The notes under the pieces were generated by a model. The model saw only the letters and a list, made by a program, of their open reading frames with translations. It was not told the origin of the DNA and made no database searches. 64,000 nt of DNA from Uloborus plumipes. Its lineage: Eukaryota; Arthropoda; Arachnida; Araneae; Uloboridae. Location of the stretch: assembly GCA_038373865.1 (NCBI GenBank), contig JAXGGA010005157.1:16719-80718 (forward strand). Direction: 5' to 3'. Shown here piece by piece: positions 24,915 to 35,302 of the stretch (position 1 is its first letter; each line of letters opens with the position of its first letter). The position numbers were made by a program, and so were the translations under genes.

Positions 24915-24932
24915 TGGCGCCCAACGTGGGGC
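24915..24932 (+). promoter_or_regulatory. Primer binding site
   Basis: TGGCGCCCAACGTGGGGC begins four bases after the 5' LTR. The TGG start complements the CCA of a tRNA 3' end. I have not assigned the tRNA. Confidence 0.85.
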
Positions 24933-25007
24933 ATCTTCAAGGACTTTCTTGGAATTATCTGTGAACTTGGACTTTTCTTCCTGTGGACTTTTTGACTTCG
25001 GAATTTT

Positions 25008-28000
25008 ATGGTAATTACTCGAGCAATGGATGAACAACTGAAAAAACTCCTGGATGCGATCAACGCTGTTAAAAATGATATGGCGACTATGGCTACTAAT
25101 CAAGAACAATTAAAGAATGAGCTGGCTACTAATCAAGAACAATTAAAAAATGATTTAACCGCTAGCATAACTTCAAGTCAAGAAGAAATTAAGCATGATT
25201 TAACCGCTAGCATAACTTCAAGTCAAGAAGAAATTAAGAATGATTTAACCGCTAGCATAACTTCAAGTCAAGAAGAAATTAAGAATGAGTTAACCGCTAG
25301 CATAACTTCAAGTCAAGAAGAAATTAAGAGCGATCTAACGTCAATGAAAAGTTTGGTGGAAAGTAAATTTACCAATATGGAAAATAAAATGGAGGCTCTT
25401 GAAGAAAAAGTTGACAGCGTTGAGGATCGAATCACTACAGTAGAAAACAATGTGGAAAAGAAAATTAAAGAACTTGAATCGAAGTTATCAGCATCCTCCA
25501 ACAACTCAAGTGACTGTGTAGCTGCAGCTGGAACTTCTCGTCCATCCATCAAACTGGCCACGTTTGACGGGAAAACCTCGTGGAATATTTACAAGAAGCA
25601 GTTCCTCATCGTTGCAGAAGCAAACTCTTGGGACTCTTCCACGAAAGCCTGTCAACTTGCAGCCTCGCTGAGAGGGGATGCAGCTGAAATACTACAGACC
25701 TTCCCAGAGGACAAGCTCTGTGACTTCGAAGCCTTATCATCGGCCTTGGAGCTTCGCTTTGGCGAAGTATGCCAAAAAGAATTCAGCCGACTCCAGCTGA
25801 AATCCCGACTCCAGAGGGATGGAGAGACTTTGCAAGTGTTTGCAGCAGACGTTGAGAGGCTTTCCCATCTCGCCTTCTCGAACTGTCCTTCGGATGTTCG
25901 CGATAGCCTGGCCCTGAACTACTTCATAGACGGAGTGCGAAGTCCAGAAGTCCAGACGGCTCTCCGGATGGCGGACATCAAAGATCTTAAATCCGGTCTA
26001 GTCTACGCAATGAAGTTCGAGGCTGCACAGCAAATATCCCGCAAGGATCGCCATTCTATCAGGGGCTTGGAAGTGAGTGCCCAGGGTTCGAACTCAACTC
26101 GTCTCTCGGACATTGAGCGACAAATCAAAGAGATGTCGGGGACCCTGAAGAAGATTTCGGCTCACAAATACCAAGGTAGACAAACACTGAAGTGCTGGAA
26201 ATGTGGCGGTGAGGGCCACGTACGAAGGAATTGCGAAGCTCGCCAAGAAAAGAAGACGTCTCCCAAAGTTTTCCAGATTTCCCCAAGAACTGGCGGCTGC
26301 AACGGACTGTTCATTTACGCATATGTGAATGGATTTCCCTGCGAAATGATTGTGGACACAGGAGCCAACGTTACCATCATTAGGACTGATGTGGCTCGTC
26401 AATTTGGACTCAAGATCTTGTGGACGCCGCCATGCGTTACTCTCCAAACTGTGACAGGTGACAAAATCGAGATTGAAGGAAAAGTGAACTTAGAAATAAT
26501 GTTCGGAAGCGCCACTTACCATCACACGGCATTCGTCGCTGACATTACAGATCCCTTCATTCTCGGACTGGACTTTTTGAGAAAATTTGATTTTTCTATC
26601 GACTTTAAAAATAATGAGCTGCACTCGACGAGGGAAGACATAGCAATTTTCAACACCAAAAATAACTTAAAATCCGCTCATCAAATAATAGCCCAAACAG
26701 ATTTATCGATTCCCTCTAGATCAGAAGTACTAATAACTGGCTCCCTCAAGGAAAACAACAGCTTTAAATTCGGCCTCATTGAATATCCTAACCAGAGTAA
26801 TAGCCCAAAAGGAGTACTAGTGGCATCTACGCTTGTGGACCTTTCAAGGAATGCAGTTCCTGTGAGAGTCGCCAATGTGAGTGAAAGACCGAGGAATATT
26901 AAGAAAGGAGAAGTGTTGGCAACTTGTACTCCCGTAAACTGCATCATCAGAAGAATTGATTCCTCCGAGACTGTGTCTTCCGAGTCCTTGACTTCGAAAT
27001 TAATTGGGAGTGCACCATTATCGAAGGATCAAAGATACGCTGCGGAAAAATTGGTGGACAACTTCAAGCAGGTGTTTTCATCTACATCCGAGGATGTTGG
27101 TCGCACGAGTTTAGCGCAGCATAGGATCGACACTGGAGATCATCCCCCTATCAAGCAGCATCCAAGACGACTACCGTTTGCCAAGAAGGAAGAGGTTGAG
27201 ATCCTCTTGAAAGAGATGCAGGAGAATGACGTCATCGAACCCTCATCCAGTCCTTGGGCATCCCCTATCGTCTTGGTCCGAAAGAAAGACGGCTCCACCA
27301 GATTTTGTGTTGATTACCGACGCCTGAATGACATCACCAAGAAGGACAGTTACCCTCTTCCACGGATCGATGACACTCTGGACACCCTTTCCGGACACAA
27401 GTGGTTTTCGACCCTGGATTTAAAGAGCGGCTACTGGCAGGTGGAGATACACCCCGACGACCGAGAGAAGACGGCGTTTACAACCGGACAAGGCTTGTGG
27501 CAGTTTAAAGTGATGCCGTTCGGCCTCTGCAATGCACCAGCCACGTTCGAGCGTCTTATGGAATCAGTGCTACGAGGACTCTCTTATGAATCCTGTCTTG
27601 TCTACTTGGACGACATCATCATCATAGGGCGCAGTTTTGAGGAACATTTGGCTAATCTTAGGAAGGTGCTGCAGAAGCTTAAGGAAGCCAACCTGAAGTT
27701 AAGCCCGTCCAAATGTAATTTGTTCCGCCGTGAGGTGAACTACCTTGGTCACATTATTTCTTCTGAGGGTGTAAGAACAGATCCAGATAAGGTATCTGCA
27801 GTCGAGAATTGGAGCCGCCCCGAAAATGTCCATCAGCTGCAAAGTTTCCTGGGGCTCTGCACGTACTACAGGAAGTTTGTGAAGGGTTTTTCCAACATTG
27901 CACGACCTTTGCATAAGCTGACGGAGAGCAAACAAAAATTTGAATGGTCCAAAGAATGCGAGGATGCATTTCTACAGCTGAAGGAGGCTTTGACATCAAC

Positions 28001-28091
28001 GCCTATTCTCTCTTATCCTCAGCCTGAAAAATCCTTCATACTTGACACTGATGAGTGTTGGAGCTGTTTTATCTCAAGAAATAGACGGTAA
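25008..28091 (+). CDS. Ty3/gypsy Gag-Pol, first open part (gag, protease, reverse transcriptase, start of RNase H)
   Basis: The reading frame has 1027 residues; ATG 25008 is the first in frame after the primer binding site. Residues 1-165 are a predicted coiled coil with four 15-residue repeats (SQEEIKxDLTASITS) encoded by 45-bp DNA repeats at about 25151-25330. A gag domain follows. A CCHC zinc knuckle (CWKCGGEGHVRRNC) lies at 396-409, for RNA packaging. An aspartic protease has its DTGAN catalytic motif at about 450 and FILGLDFL downstream. The reverse transcriptase has FSTLDLKSGYW (Asp 804), MPFGLCNAPATF and the YLDD active site at 866-869. Gag and pol share one frame, so no gag-pol frameshift signal is needed. 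The frame stops prematurely inside RNase H after FILDTD, with 16 residues or fewer of out-of-frame tail. The rest continues in the frame at 28042. Confidence 0.96.
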   Translation: MVITRAMDEQLKKLLDAINAVKNDMATMATNQEQLKNELATNQEQLKNDLTASITSSQEEIKHDLTASITSSQEEIKNDLTASITSSQEEIKNELTASITSSQEEIKSDLTSMKSLVESKFTNMENKMEALEEKVDSVEDRITTVENNVEKKIKELESKLSASSNNSSDCVAAAGTSRPSIKLATFDGKTSWNIYKKQFLIVAEANSWDSSTKACQLAASLRGDAAEILQTFPEDKLCDFEALSSALELRFGEVCQKEFSRLQLKSRLQRDGETLQVFAADVERLSHLAFSNCPSDVRDSLALNYFIDGVRSPEVQTALRMADIKDLKSGLVYAMKFEAAQQISRKDRHSIRGLEVSAQGSNSTRLSDIERQIKEMSGTLKKISAHKYQGRQTLKCWKCGGEGHVRRNCEARQEKKTSPKVFQISPRTGGCNGLFIYAYVNGFPCEMIVDTGANVTIIRTDVARQFGLKILWTPPCVTLQTVTGDKIEIEGKVNLEIMFGSATYHHTAFVADITDPFILGLDFLRKFDFSIDFKNNELHSTREDIAIFNTKNNLKSAHQIIAQTDLSIPSRSEVLITGSLKENNSFKFGLIEYPNQSNSPKGVLVASTLVDLSRNAVPVRVANVSERPRNIKKGEVLATCTPVNCIIRRIDSSETVSSESLTSKLIGSAPLSKDQRYAAEKLVDNFKQVFSSTSEDVGRTSLAQHRIDTGDHPPIKQHPRRLPFAKKEEVEILLKEMQENDVIEPSSSPWASPIVLVRKKDGSTRFCVDYRRLNDITKKDSYPLPRIDDTLDTLSGHKWFSTLDLKSGYWQVEIHPDDREKTAFTTGQGLWQFKVMPFGLCNAPATFERLMESVLRGLSYESCLVYLDDIIIIGRSFEEHLANLRKVLQKLKEANLKLSPSKCNLFRREVNYLGHIISSEGVRTDPDKVSAVENWSRPENVHQLQSFLGLCTYYRKFVKGFSNIARPLHKLTESKQKFEWSKECEDAFLQLKEALTSTPILSYPQPEKSFILDTDECWSCFISRNRR
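25151..25330 (+). repeat. Four 45-bp coding repeats in gag
   Basis: A 45-bp unit (15 codons) recurs from 25151, 25196, 25241 and 25286, preserving frame and extending the coiled coil. Near-identity suggests recent expansion by slippage. Confidence 0.9.
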
Positions 28092-29799
28092 CGAACATGT
28101 CATCGCCTACTGGAGCAAATGCTTATCCAAGTCGGAGCGAAATTATTGTGTCACGAGAAAGGAATTGCTCGCCATAGTTAAAGCTGTAGAACATTTCCAT
28201 CATTACCTCTACGGCCGTAAATTCCTGCTCCGGACTGATCATGCTTCTTTAACTTGGCTTTTGAATTTCAAGAATCCAGAGGGCCAGGTAGCCAGGTGGA
28301 TACAGCGGCTCCAGGAATATGACATCGAGATCAAGCACCGAAAAGGTTTGTCACACGGTAATGCTGACGCATTATCAAGAAGACCTTGTTCCGAGAACTG
28401 CCATTATTGCTCCCGAATTGAGAAACAGTACGGGACGACAATCCCTACTGCCTGTCAAGTTACTGCTACTTCATCATCTTCAGATCCTGATCCATGGAGT
28501 GATGACCAGGTAAGAAAAGATCAGCTTGAAGACCCAGACCTAAAGCCTATCATAGAGTTAATGGAAAAGGACAGTCGGCGACCTAGTTGGCAAGACGTCT
28601 CTCTCTACAGTCCTGCAACGAAAAGATACTGGGCTCTATGGAAATCTCTCCAGTTGCGAAATGGCGTCCTGTATCGGAAATGGGAATCTGACGATGGTAA
28701 AGCATTCAAATGGCAGTTACTCCTTCCCAGATCAAGAATTCCAGACGTTCTAAAGGAATTGCACAGTAGTCCGACTGGAGGACACTTTGGTATCCTGAAA
28801 ACCCTCCACAAGGTTCGAGAGCGCTTCTTCTGGAGCAAGGCGAAGGATGACGTGGAGAAGTGGTGTCATTCTTGTGACGCCTGTGCTGCCCGTAAAGGAC
28901 CGAAGAGAAGAAGCCGCGGGAAGCTACATCTTTACAACGTAGGAGCTCCTTTCGAACGAATCGGGATCGACATTCTTGGTCCTCTACCAAAAACTACTGA
29001 TGGGAACAAATACATCCTCGTTTCCATTGACTATTTCACCAAATGGCCCGAAGCATATTCCATTCCGGATCAAGAAGCTACCACTGTAGCAGAGACTCTA
29101 GTCCAGCATTGGATCTCGAGATATGGGACACCTTTGCAGATCCACTCCGATCAGGGGAGAAACTTCATCTCTGCTGTGTTTAAGGGCCTATGTAAAATCC
29201 TCAAAATTGAGAAAACTCGAACGACACCACTACACCCACAATCGGACGGCATGGTGGAGAGATTCAACAGGACAATCCTTAATAATCTCTCGCTTATGGT
29301 CTCCAAAAATCAACAGGATTGGGACAAGAAACTTCCTCTGTTCCTGCTGGCCTACCGCAGTGCTGTCCACGAGACCACCGGATATTCCCCATCACAGATG
29401 CTCTTCGGCCGAGAGCTTCGGCTACCTTGTGATCTCGTCTTCGGTCTCCTTCCAGATGCGCCTTCATCGCCTGAGGAATACGTCCAGGATCTCCAGGCCC
29501 GGTTGGAAGACGTTCATCACTTCGCACGGGAGCGAATCAACATCGCGACGGAGAAAATGAAGACCCGATACGACACAAGGTCCACTGGTCATGACTTTCA
29601 AGAAGGTGACAAGGTGTGGCTATGGAATCCCATCCGACGTAAAGGCCTGTCACCCAAATTGCAGTCGCATTGGGATGGACCTTACACAGTTCTCCACCGG
29701 CTGAACGACGTCGTAGTGAGGATCCAGAAGTCATCACATTCAAAACCTAGGGTTGTCCATTATGATCGGCTAGCCCCATACTATGGCCATAGTTCGTAA
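28042..29799 (+). CDS. Ty3/gypsy Pol, second open part (RNase H and integrase)
   Basis: An open stretch of 585 codons in the next frame, overlapping the first part by 50 bases. The apparent TTG start is only where the frame opens. It encodes the rest of RNase H (GAVLSQ, KELLAIVKAVEHF, RTDHASL). An H2C2 zinc-binding domain (HFGILKTLHKVRERFFW...CHSCDAC) follows. The integrase core has D310, D370 and E406 (DILGPLP, HSDQGRNF, DGMVERFNR), the D,D-35-E pattern. A WDGPYTVL motif near the C-terminus is a GPY/F-type module that binds chromatin or DNA. The integrase looks complete. The lesion at about 28050-28056 is a small indel relative to the family. It may be a true mutation or an assembly error. 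Confidence 0.95.
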   Translation: MTLMSVGAVLSQEIDGNEHVIAYWSKCLSKSERNYCVTRKELLAIVKAVEHFHHYLYGRKFLLRTDHASLTWLLNFKNPEGQVARWIQRLQEYDIEIKHRKGLSHGNADALSRRPCSENCHYCSRIEKQYGTTIPTACQVTATSSSSDPDPWSDDQVRKDQLEDPDLKPIIELMEKDSRRPSWQDVSLYSPATKRYWALWKSLQLRNGVLYRKWESDDGKAFKWQLLLPRSRIPDVLKELHSSPTGGHFGILKTLHKVRERFFWSKAKDDVEKWCHSCDACAARKGPKRRSRGKLHLYNVGAPFERIGIDILGPLPKTTDGNKYILVSIDYFTKWPEAYSIPDQEATTVAETLVQHWISRYGTPLQIHSDQGRNFISAVFKGLCKILKIEKTRTTPLHPQSDGMVERFNRTILNNLSLMVSKNQQDWDKKLPLFLLAYRSAVHETTGYSPSQMLFGRELRLPCDLVFGLLPDAPSSPEEYVQDLQARLEDVHHFARERINIATEKMKTRYDTRSTGHDFQEGDKVWLWNPIRRKGLSPKLQSHWDGPYTVLHRLNDVVVRIQKSSHSKPRVVHYDRLAPYYGHSS

Positions 29800-30018
29800 A
29801 ATAAATCTAAAGCTACTACCATGGTAATTTTTTTGTAAATTTTGTATATAACTTTTGCCTTTAATTGTCTGTAATATTACTTCATCAATGTTATTATTTC
29901 TTTCATGTTCTCATTGTTATTGTTTATCATGTTTATGATTGGTCATCATGTAATGTGTGTATCTGTAAGTTTTCCCTTGCTTCCTTTCTGGGGATTGTAC
30001 TGCCCGGGACGTGCAGTC

Positions 30019-30034
30019 CTTGGGAAGGGGGCAA
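30019..30034 (+). promoter_or_regulatory. Polypurine tract
   Basis: TTGGGAAGGGGGCAA directly precedes the 3' LTR and would prime plus-strand DNA synthesis. Confidence 0.8.
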
Positions 30035-30650
30035 TGTTACAAATCTTGTAAATAGTTGTTGTTTTTCCTGCCTTGCTTTATTTTCATTAGTTTTGGTTTT
30101 ATCTGGCGACATGTTGCAAATGTATCTGAAGATATCACTTTTATCATCTGTATACCGGCCATGAAACACTTTGTAGTTTTTACACTTGCCCTGCATTTAA
30201 TAAGCGTGAAGACATTTTTCGCTCGGAGTGTTTTCTTTTTTTTCTTTTTCTTTTTATTTCTAGCGTTTTCTTGAATGGAATATGTAATTTATGAATGACC
30301 AGAATGCTCCGGATTTTGCTAGAACCTTCTTTCAGAGTATAAAAAGCTGGCCTTGAACACAAGTCAGTTAGTTTTTCTCAGATGGGTTTTCTGAGATGCT
30401 CGTTTTCGTTCGCTTGGGCGGATGGTTGTTTTGCTTTTGTAATTGCTTAATTACTGTTCACGTTAGATACGTGGTGCTGAGTTACTGTTGAGAGTACAGT
30501 GTACTGTTTGTTGCCTAATTGCTGATGTTTAGCAATTGTTTTCTGCTCTTATTGTAAATAGTGTAAATACTTGTAAATAAATTTATAGTTACTTCCTCAA
30601 GATTGGAATGCTCATTTGAAGAAAGTTGAAGGTGCAACGGACTCGTTACA
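30035..30650 (+). repeat. 3' LTR
   Basis: 616 bp, TGTTACAAATC to CGTTACA, near-identical to the 5' LTR. An AATAAA at about 30576 can serve for polyadenylation. Confidence 0.97.
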
Positions 30651-30654
30651 ATAT

Positions 30655-31300
30655 TTTTACATTAGTTTTAGTTCACTTGTTTAAATAATTTATTTATTTA
30701 TTTATTTTGACCTAAGTAAAACTAGGCAAATGATGTAATTACTAGATACTTTTTTTTACCCCAAAACTTTTTTCTGCCTTCTAAGACTTTGTAAATTTTA
30801 TCGATCATCGGTTGTGATTTTTGTCAAAAAAACAGAAAATGTTATTATCGCTGTGCTGAAAGATGGAACTAGCTGAAAGATGGCTCAAGCCAAGAGAACA
30901 AGATAACCTGTGCTTCGAATGCTAAGTTTCGAAAGTTAATGATGCATTAACACAGAAATAAGTAAGTAATTGATTGCAAAACTTATGAGTCACAGGTAGT
31001 TGCATAGTTATAAAACTTCAATGGAAAACAGTGTTATCAATTTGAAGGAAGATAGAACGAGCTAGGAAACTTAGTATGTTCTATTTTGACTTTTGACGTG
31101 TAGAATGCTCTGTATTTTGTAGTAAAAAAAAAAAAGAGAAAAAAATTCAAATGCAATATTCAAAAATAAATAATTAAATGCATAAAGTGGTATCAATTGC
31201 AAAATAAAATAAAAAACAAATTCAATTGTTTCTTATTCTTATTATTTAATTTTCTAAGTTCTATTCAAAATACAAAGCCGAAACTACCCTTACATAAAGT
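30655..31300. other. AT-rich stretch with nothing recognised
   Basis: Short homopolymer and TTTA-repeat tracts only. Confidence 0.4.
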
Positions 31301-31692
31301 GTGAGTAACCGCTTCTAAGCAAGGGCTAAGGCAGGAACATGCAATACACCTCCAACTTGGTTATTTCGATCCATGGACTGCAGTTTCGTGCTTATTATGC
31401 ACTCATCAGCATGGAATATGATGGAATATTGCATGTTCCTGCTTTAGCCCTTGCTTAGGAGCGGTTACTCACTGCTTTATACCCGAGCTCTGCCTTAAAA
31501 TTCACGAGTCGGACCGTTCCAAGCGCGGTCACTCGCTGGATTCTAATTTCACATTAGCTACCAGTTTTTTTGGCTCTCTTTGCTATATAAGAGGATTTTT
31601 GCCTCCAACTCGATTATTTTCGTATTCCATGCTGATGAGTGCATAATAAGCACGAAACTGCAGTCCATGGATCGAAATAACCGAGTTGGCGG
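31301..31692. repeat. Two interlocking inverted repeats (dispersed family with CGAAACTGCAGTCC)
   Basis: The first pair is 31301-31346 (GTGAGTAACCGCTTC... AGGCAGGAACATGCAATA) with its complement at 31426-31472. The second pair is 31352-31420 (CCAACTTGGTTATTTCG... CACTCATCAGCATGGAAT) with its complement at about 31622-31692. The arms are nearly perfect. The second pair begins inside the first loop and ends outside, an H-type arrangement. Motifs are shared with 10288-11242, 11990-12180 and 62185-62310. Confidence 0.8.
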
Positions 31693-32103
31693 TGTATTGC
31701 ATACCTTTAACTAATTTTTGAGTCGCATTTCCGCTGTTCAACGGCGAAACACGCCTGCGGGGGCGTTAAAAATCCCTTTGTGCAGTTTGATATTTTTTCC
31801 ATCAACCTCGGACGCATTTGCGCATGCCTCAGGTCTCTACTGATTTTGTCAAAATAGGGGTGACGGTGAAAAGAAAGATAAGGAATGGTGAGGAGATTTC
31901 GCTTTGTTTGGTTTTAATTTTCGTTGGGTTCCTTTATTTGACGCGTTGGTTTACGTTAATGGTTTTTTTCTTTTTTTAATATATTCCCCTTAATTATCAG
32001 TTCTAGAAAAATAAAATAATATTGAATTAAGCAGAAATGCTAACTGGTGCATTTTCTTAATCAAGCTGCCCCCCCCCCCCTTTTTGAAATGGAACAGTTC
32101 AAC

Positions 32104-32316
32104 GGTGCCATACTAGACTGCAACTTCACTTGGCACTGAACGTCACTACGGGCGAAGCCAATAAGAGCTCACAAGCAGTCAGCAATCTCTTCTAATTCGC
32201 CAAGTAGGCTGTGACGTTTTATCTAGCTCGTTTTTCATAGGCTAACGTCAAGCAAACGTCACGCTGACGTCACGATGTTTTTGTCAAGAGACCTTGCAGT
32301 GTAGTATAGGCGCACC
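32104..32316. mobile_element. Candidate MITE with CRE-like motif
   Basis: The ends GGTGCCATACTAGACTGCAA and, inverted, GGTGCGCCTATACTACACTGCAAGG match at about 20 of 23 positions. The interior holds several ACGTCA motifs including a full TGACGTCA palindrome at 32265-32272. No clear target duplication. Poly-C at 32070-32080 lies outside. Confidence 0.4.
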
Positions 32317-32770
32317 TTTCGAGGTTGGACCGAATGTGAAAACGAACTCGGTTACTTTACAATAGGCGTGTCAATTTTAGAAAGTTTGCATCGTCTCCAT
32401 GGAAACCGCACGAAAGACAACAGTTTCACTCTTTTTTTTCATACACTGCTGTTGAGGCATTTCATTTATTTTATGTTTATTGAATTAGGCTTACGCTTTT
32501 ATTTATGTCCTCGTATCTCAGTTATTTCTAAACGTTTTCTAACAAATCTAGTGCTAAATAGTTTGTTTTAGCAAGACCTGCCATCATGAGTATCCGTTAT
32601 GTAAATACTTCAAAAAGTATTATATTAACGTTGATTGAATAATAGTTTAAGCACAAAACAATTTCAATCGCTTGCATTTAACCATTGTTACTAAAGCTAA
32701 GTGGGAGAAAAGTCCATAGCGCCGTAACTATGACAACTATCAGGGGAAATTTCACTTTCGACCGCCTTCT
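32317..32770. other. Stretch with nothing recognised
   Basis: A 67-codon plus frame at 32368-32571 has no recognisable domain. Confidence 0.35.
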
Positions 32771-32772
32771 CT

Positions 32773-33654
32773 AAGGCCCCTATATAGAGGAGCCGGGCAT
32801 CAAGATTAAGTTTCACCACTTTGGATCCAGCTCGTGTTTGAGTGGTTTGTCTTTTCTGGCTAGTAATCGCGTTTTGGTAATTTTTCATTGAGAGCAATTA
32901 TTAGCGGCACGTGGATTTGGCAAAGATTAGCAATGCGTCAAAACTTTTTTCTGGTAACCCCATACTACAACAATGAAAAATTGAAAGTAAAAGTGAATGA
33001 ATTGGATCCAAAGTGGTGAAACTTAATCTTGATGCGTCGGCCTGTCTATATAGCGGCTCTAACACAGGGTAGAGCCGCTATATAGACAGGCCGACGCATC
33101 ACGATTAAGTTTCACCACTTTGGATCCAATTCCTTAACTTTTACTTTCAATTTTTCATTGTTGCGGAGTAGGGTTACCAGAAAAAAGTTTTGGCACATTG
33201 CTAACCTTTGCCAAATCCACGTGCCGCTAATAATTGCTCACAGTGAAAAATTACCAAAACGCGATTACTGGCCAGAAAAGACAACCCTCAAACACACAAA
33301 CACGCGCTGGATCCAAAGTGGTGAAACTTAATCTTGATGCGCCGGCTCGTATATATAGGGGCCTTAACACAGGGTCTATATAGTATCTAGAGCCGCTATA
33401 TAGACAGGCCGACGCATCAAGCTTAAGTTTCACCACTTTGGATCCAACTCATTTACTTTTACTTTCATTTTTCATTGTTGCGGAGCTAGGGTTACCAAAG
33501 CAAAGTTTCGGGACATTGCCAAGCTTTGTTAAATTCACGTGAAAAGTTACCGAAAAGCGATAACTCGCCAGAAAAGACAACCCTCAAACACGCGCTGGAT
33601 CCAAAGTGGTCAAACTTAATCTTGATGCTTCAGCTCGTCTATGTAGGGGTCTTA
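32773..33654. repeat. Three copies of a ~290-bp TIR element forming a large palindrome
   Basis: Copy 1 is 32773-33060, copy 2 is 33071-33364 in the opposite orientation, and copy 3 is 33389-33654 in the same orientation as copy 2. Each is bounded by inverted ends containing CTATATAG, GCATCAAGATTAAG and TTTCACCACTTTGGATCC. Internal sequence (CGCGATTACTGGCCAGAAAAG, AACTTTTACTTTC, or complements) confirms orientation. Copies are separated by an AACACAGGGT spacer (33061-33070, 33366-33375). Confidence 0.85.
33000..33131. repeat. 61-bp-arm palindrome at the copy 1/copy 2 junction
   Basis: Arms 33000-33060 and 33071-33131 are complementary with a single mismatch around a 10-bp spacer AACACAGGGT. 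This is a near-perfect cruciform or hairpin sequence. Confidence 0.95.
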
Positions 33655-34189
33655 TAGTATACGTGTGTTAAAAGATGTTTGTCGAAATTTAATTTACAAC
33701 CGAATTCAATGAATCATTTCCTCACTATTCACAGAATATCCCGTCTCGCTGTCGGGCAGCATAATCAATTTCCCTGTTGCTTCAAAATTTGCACATTCAC
33801 CACATCACGGACAGCTCACCAAGTTTGTAGATCGAAAGCCGCACAGTGTGCGCTCTTTTCCTTGAACTTTCAACATCATTTCGTATTCCGAGGAACGTGG
33901 GTTTGATGATACTGGAAAAGAAAAATACATTTTGTACTCTCCCCCACTTAATTTTACTCTATTTAATTTCATTTCTTTTTCTGTTCCCCTCCTTCTACCT
34001 TTTGATTAATATTCGATATAACTTTCAATATTATCATTTTTTTAATTCAGGGTATTGTCTAACTATTTACAAACAAAGATAATTTAAAATGAGCTGGTTT
34101 TGAAATCGTTTTTTCCCTTTTCAGTTTCCTTATTTTTTCCCCTCCATTCAAATTCTAATCAATTATTCACTTAGTTATAACATGATAGC

Positions 34190-34651
34190 CAGAGCCGCCG
34201 TTTGGGGGGGAATACTGGACCTCTAGTACCCGGGCCCGGAGCTTTTGGGGGCCCGTAAGGATATAAACATGTTTAGTGTCACATATAGTGTCAATAATTT
34301 CATCAAAAAAAAAAAAAAAAAAAAAATCTCGCTTTCCATTGCCGATTCTCAATATGAAACAATTGCTAGTACAAACACTAATGAATGAAACATGCTTGCG
34401 CAAAGGAAAATATACCGCTTTTTAAAACCATCTGGTGACACAAATAACGTGAAAATAAAATCAGATGCACACTTTCGTAACTAAAAAAAAAATGTTTTTC
34501 CGAAAAAAATTTTTTTTCTCTTTTTTTTTTTTTTACAATTGCAAATGTGCTGAAATGATGGCATGGAAATATGCAATTGGGGGGGGGGGGTGCATGGGGG
34601 GCCCGGCATTAAAATTGGTACCGGGCCCCATCGCTGGTAGCGGCGGCCCTG
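34190..34651. mobile_element. hAT MITE (CAGAGCCGCCG ends) in duplicated copy 1
   Basis: Starts CAGAGCCGCCGTTTGG, ends GTAGCGGCGGCCCTG, with an exact duplication ATGATAGC at 34182-34189 and 34652-34659. Copies 2 and 4 of the surrounding block carry only one ATGATAAC/GTGATAGC at this position, an empty site. Related to 3386-6008. Confidence 0.92.
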
Positions 34652-35302
34652 ATGATAGCGAAAAACGAAGAACTTATTTATTAAACTCTGTATGTATAAA
34701 CGTGTCTCTAAGATACTTGTTGAAATTTAATTTCCACTTAAATCCAATAAATTATCTTCTCACTATTCACAGACTATCACATCTCGCTGTCGCCAGCATA
34801 CTCAATTTCCCTGTTGCTCCAAAATTTGCACACTCACCAAGTATGTAGTATATCGAAAGCCGCACAGTGTGCGCTCTTTTCCTTGAACTTTCAACATCAT
34901 TTCGTATTCTGAGGAAAGTGGGTTTGACGATACTGGAAAAGAAAAATACATTTTGTACGCTCCCACTTAATTTCACTCTATTTAATTTCATTTCTTTTTC
35001 TGTTCCCCTCCTTCTATCTTTTGAATATTTGTTAAATTCAGGGTATTGTGTAACTATTTACAAACAAAGATAATTTTAAATGAACTGGTTTTGAAATAAA
35101 TCGGCCCTCGTTTTTTCCCTTTTCAGTTTCCTTATTTTTTCCCCTCCATTCCAATTCCAATAAGTTACTCACTTAGTTATAACATGATAACGAAAAACGA
35201 AGAACTTATTTATCAAACTCTGTATGTATAAACGTGTCTTTAAGATGTTTGTTTAAATTAAATTTCCACCTTACCTAAATCCAATAAATCATTTTCTCAC
35301 TA

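Larger units (their letters stand above)
24298..30650 (+). mobile_element. Ty3/gypsy LTR retrotransposon, nearly complete
   Basis: A 6353-bp element with LTRs of 613 and 616 bp, both TG...CA, flanked by ATAT at 24294-24297 and 30651-30654 (a 4-bp duplication). Order: 5' LTR, primer binding site, gag with zinc knuckle, protease, reverse transcriptase, RNase H, integrase with a GPY-type C-terminus, polypurine tract, 3' LTR. The order RT-RNase H-integrase places it in Ty3/gypsy (Metaviridae-type). There is no envelope gene. By eye the LTRs differ by one substitution and one 3-bp indel, so insertion was recent. One frame break in RNase H is the only obvious coding lesion. Confidence 0.97.

Noticed and set aside
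25142..25330. Minisatellite independent of genes
   Set aside because: The 45-bp repeats keep the gag reading frame and are part of the coiled coil.
24253..30362. Repeated small frames in both LTRs on either strand
   Set aside because: They are identical because the LTRs are identical; they are not genes.
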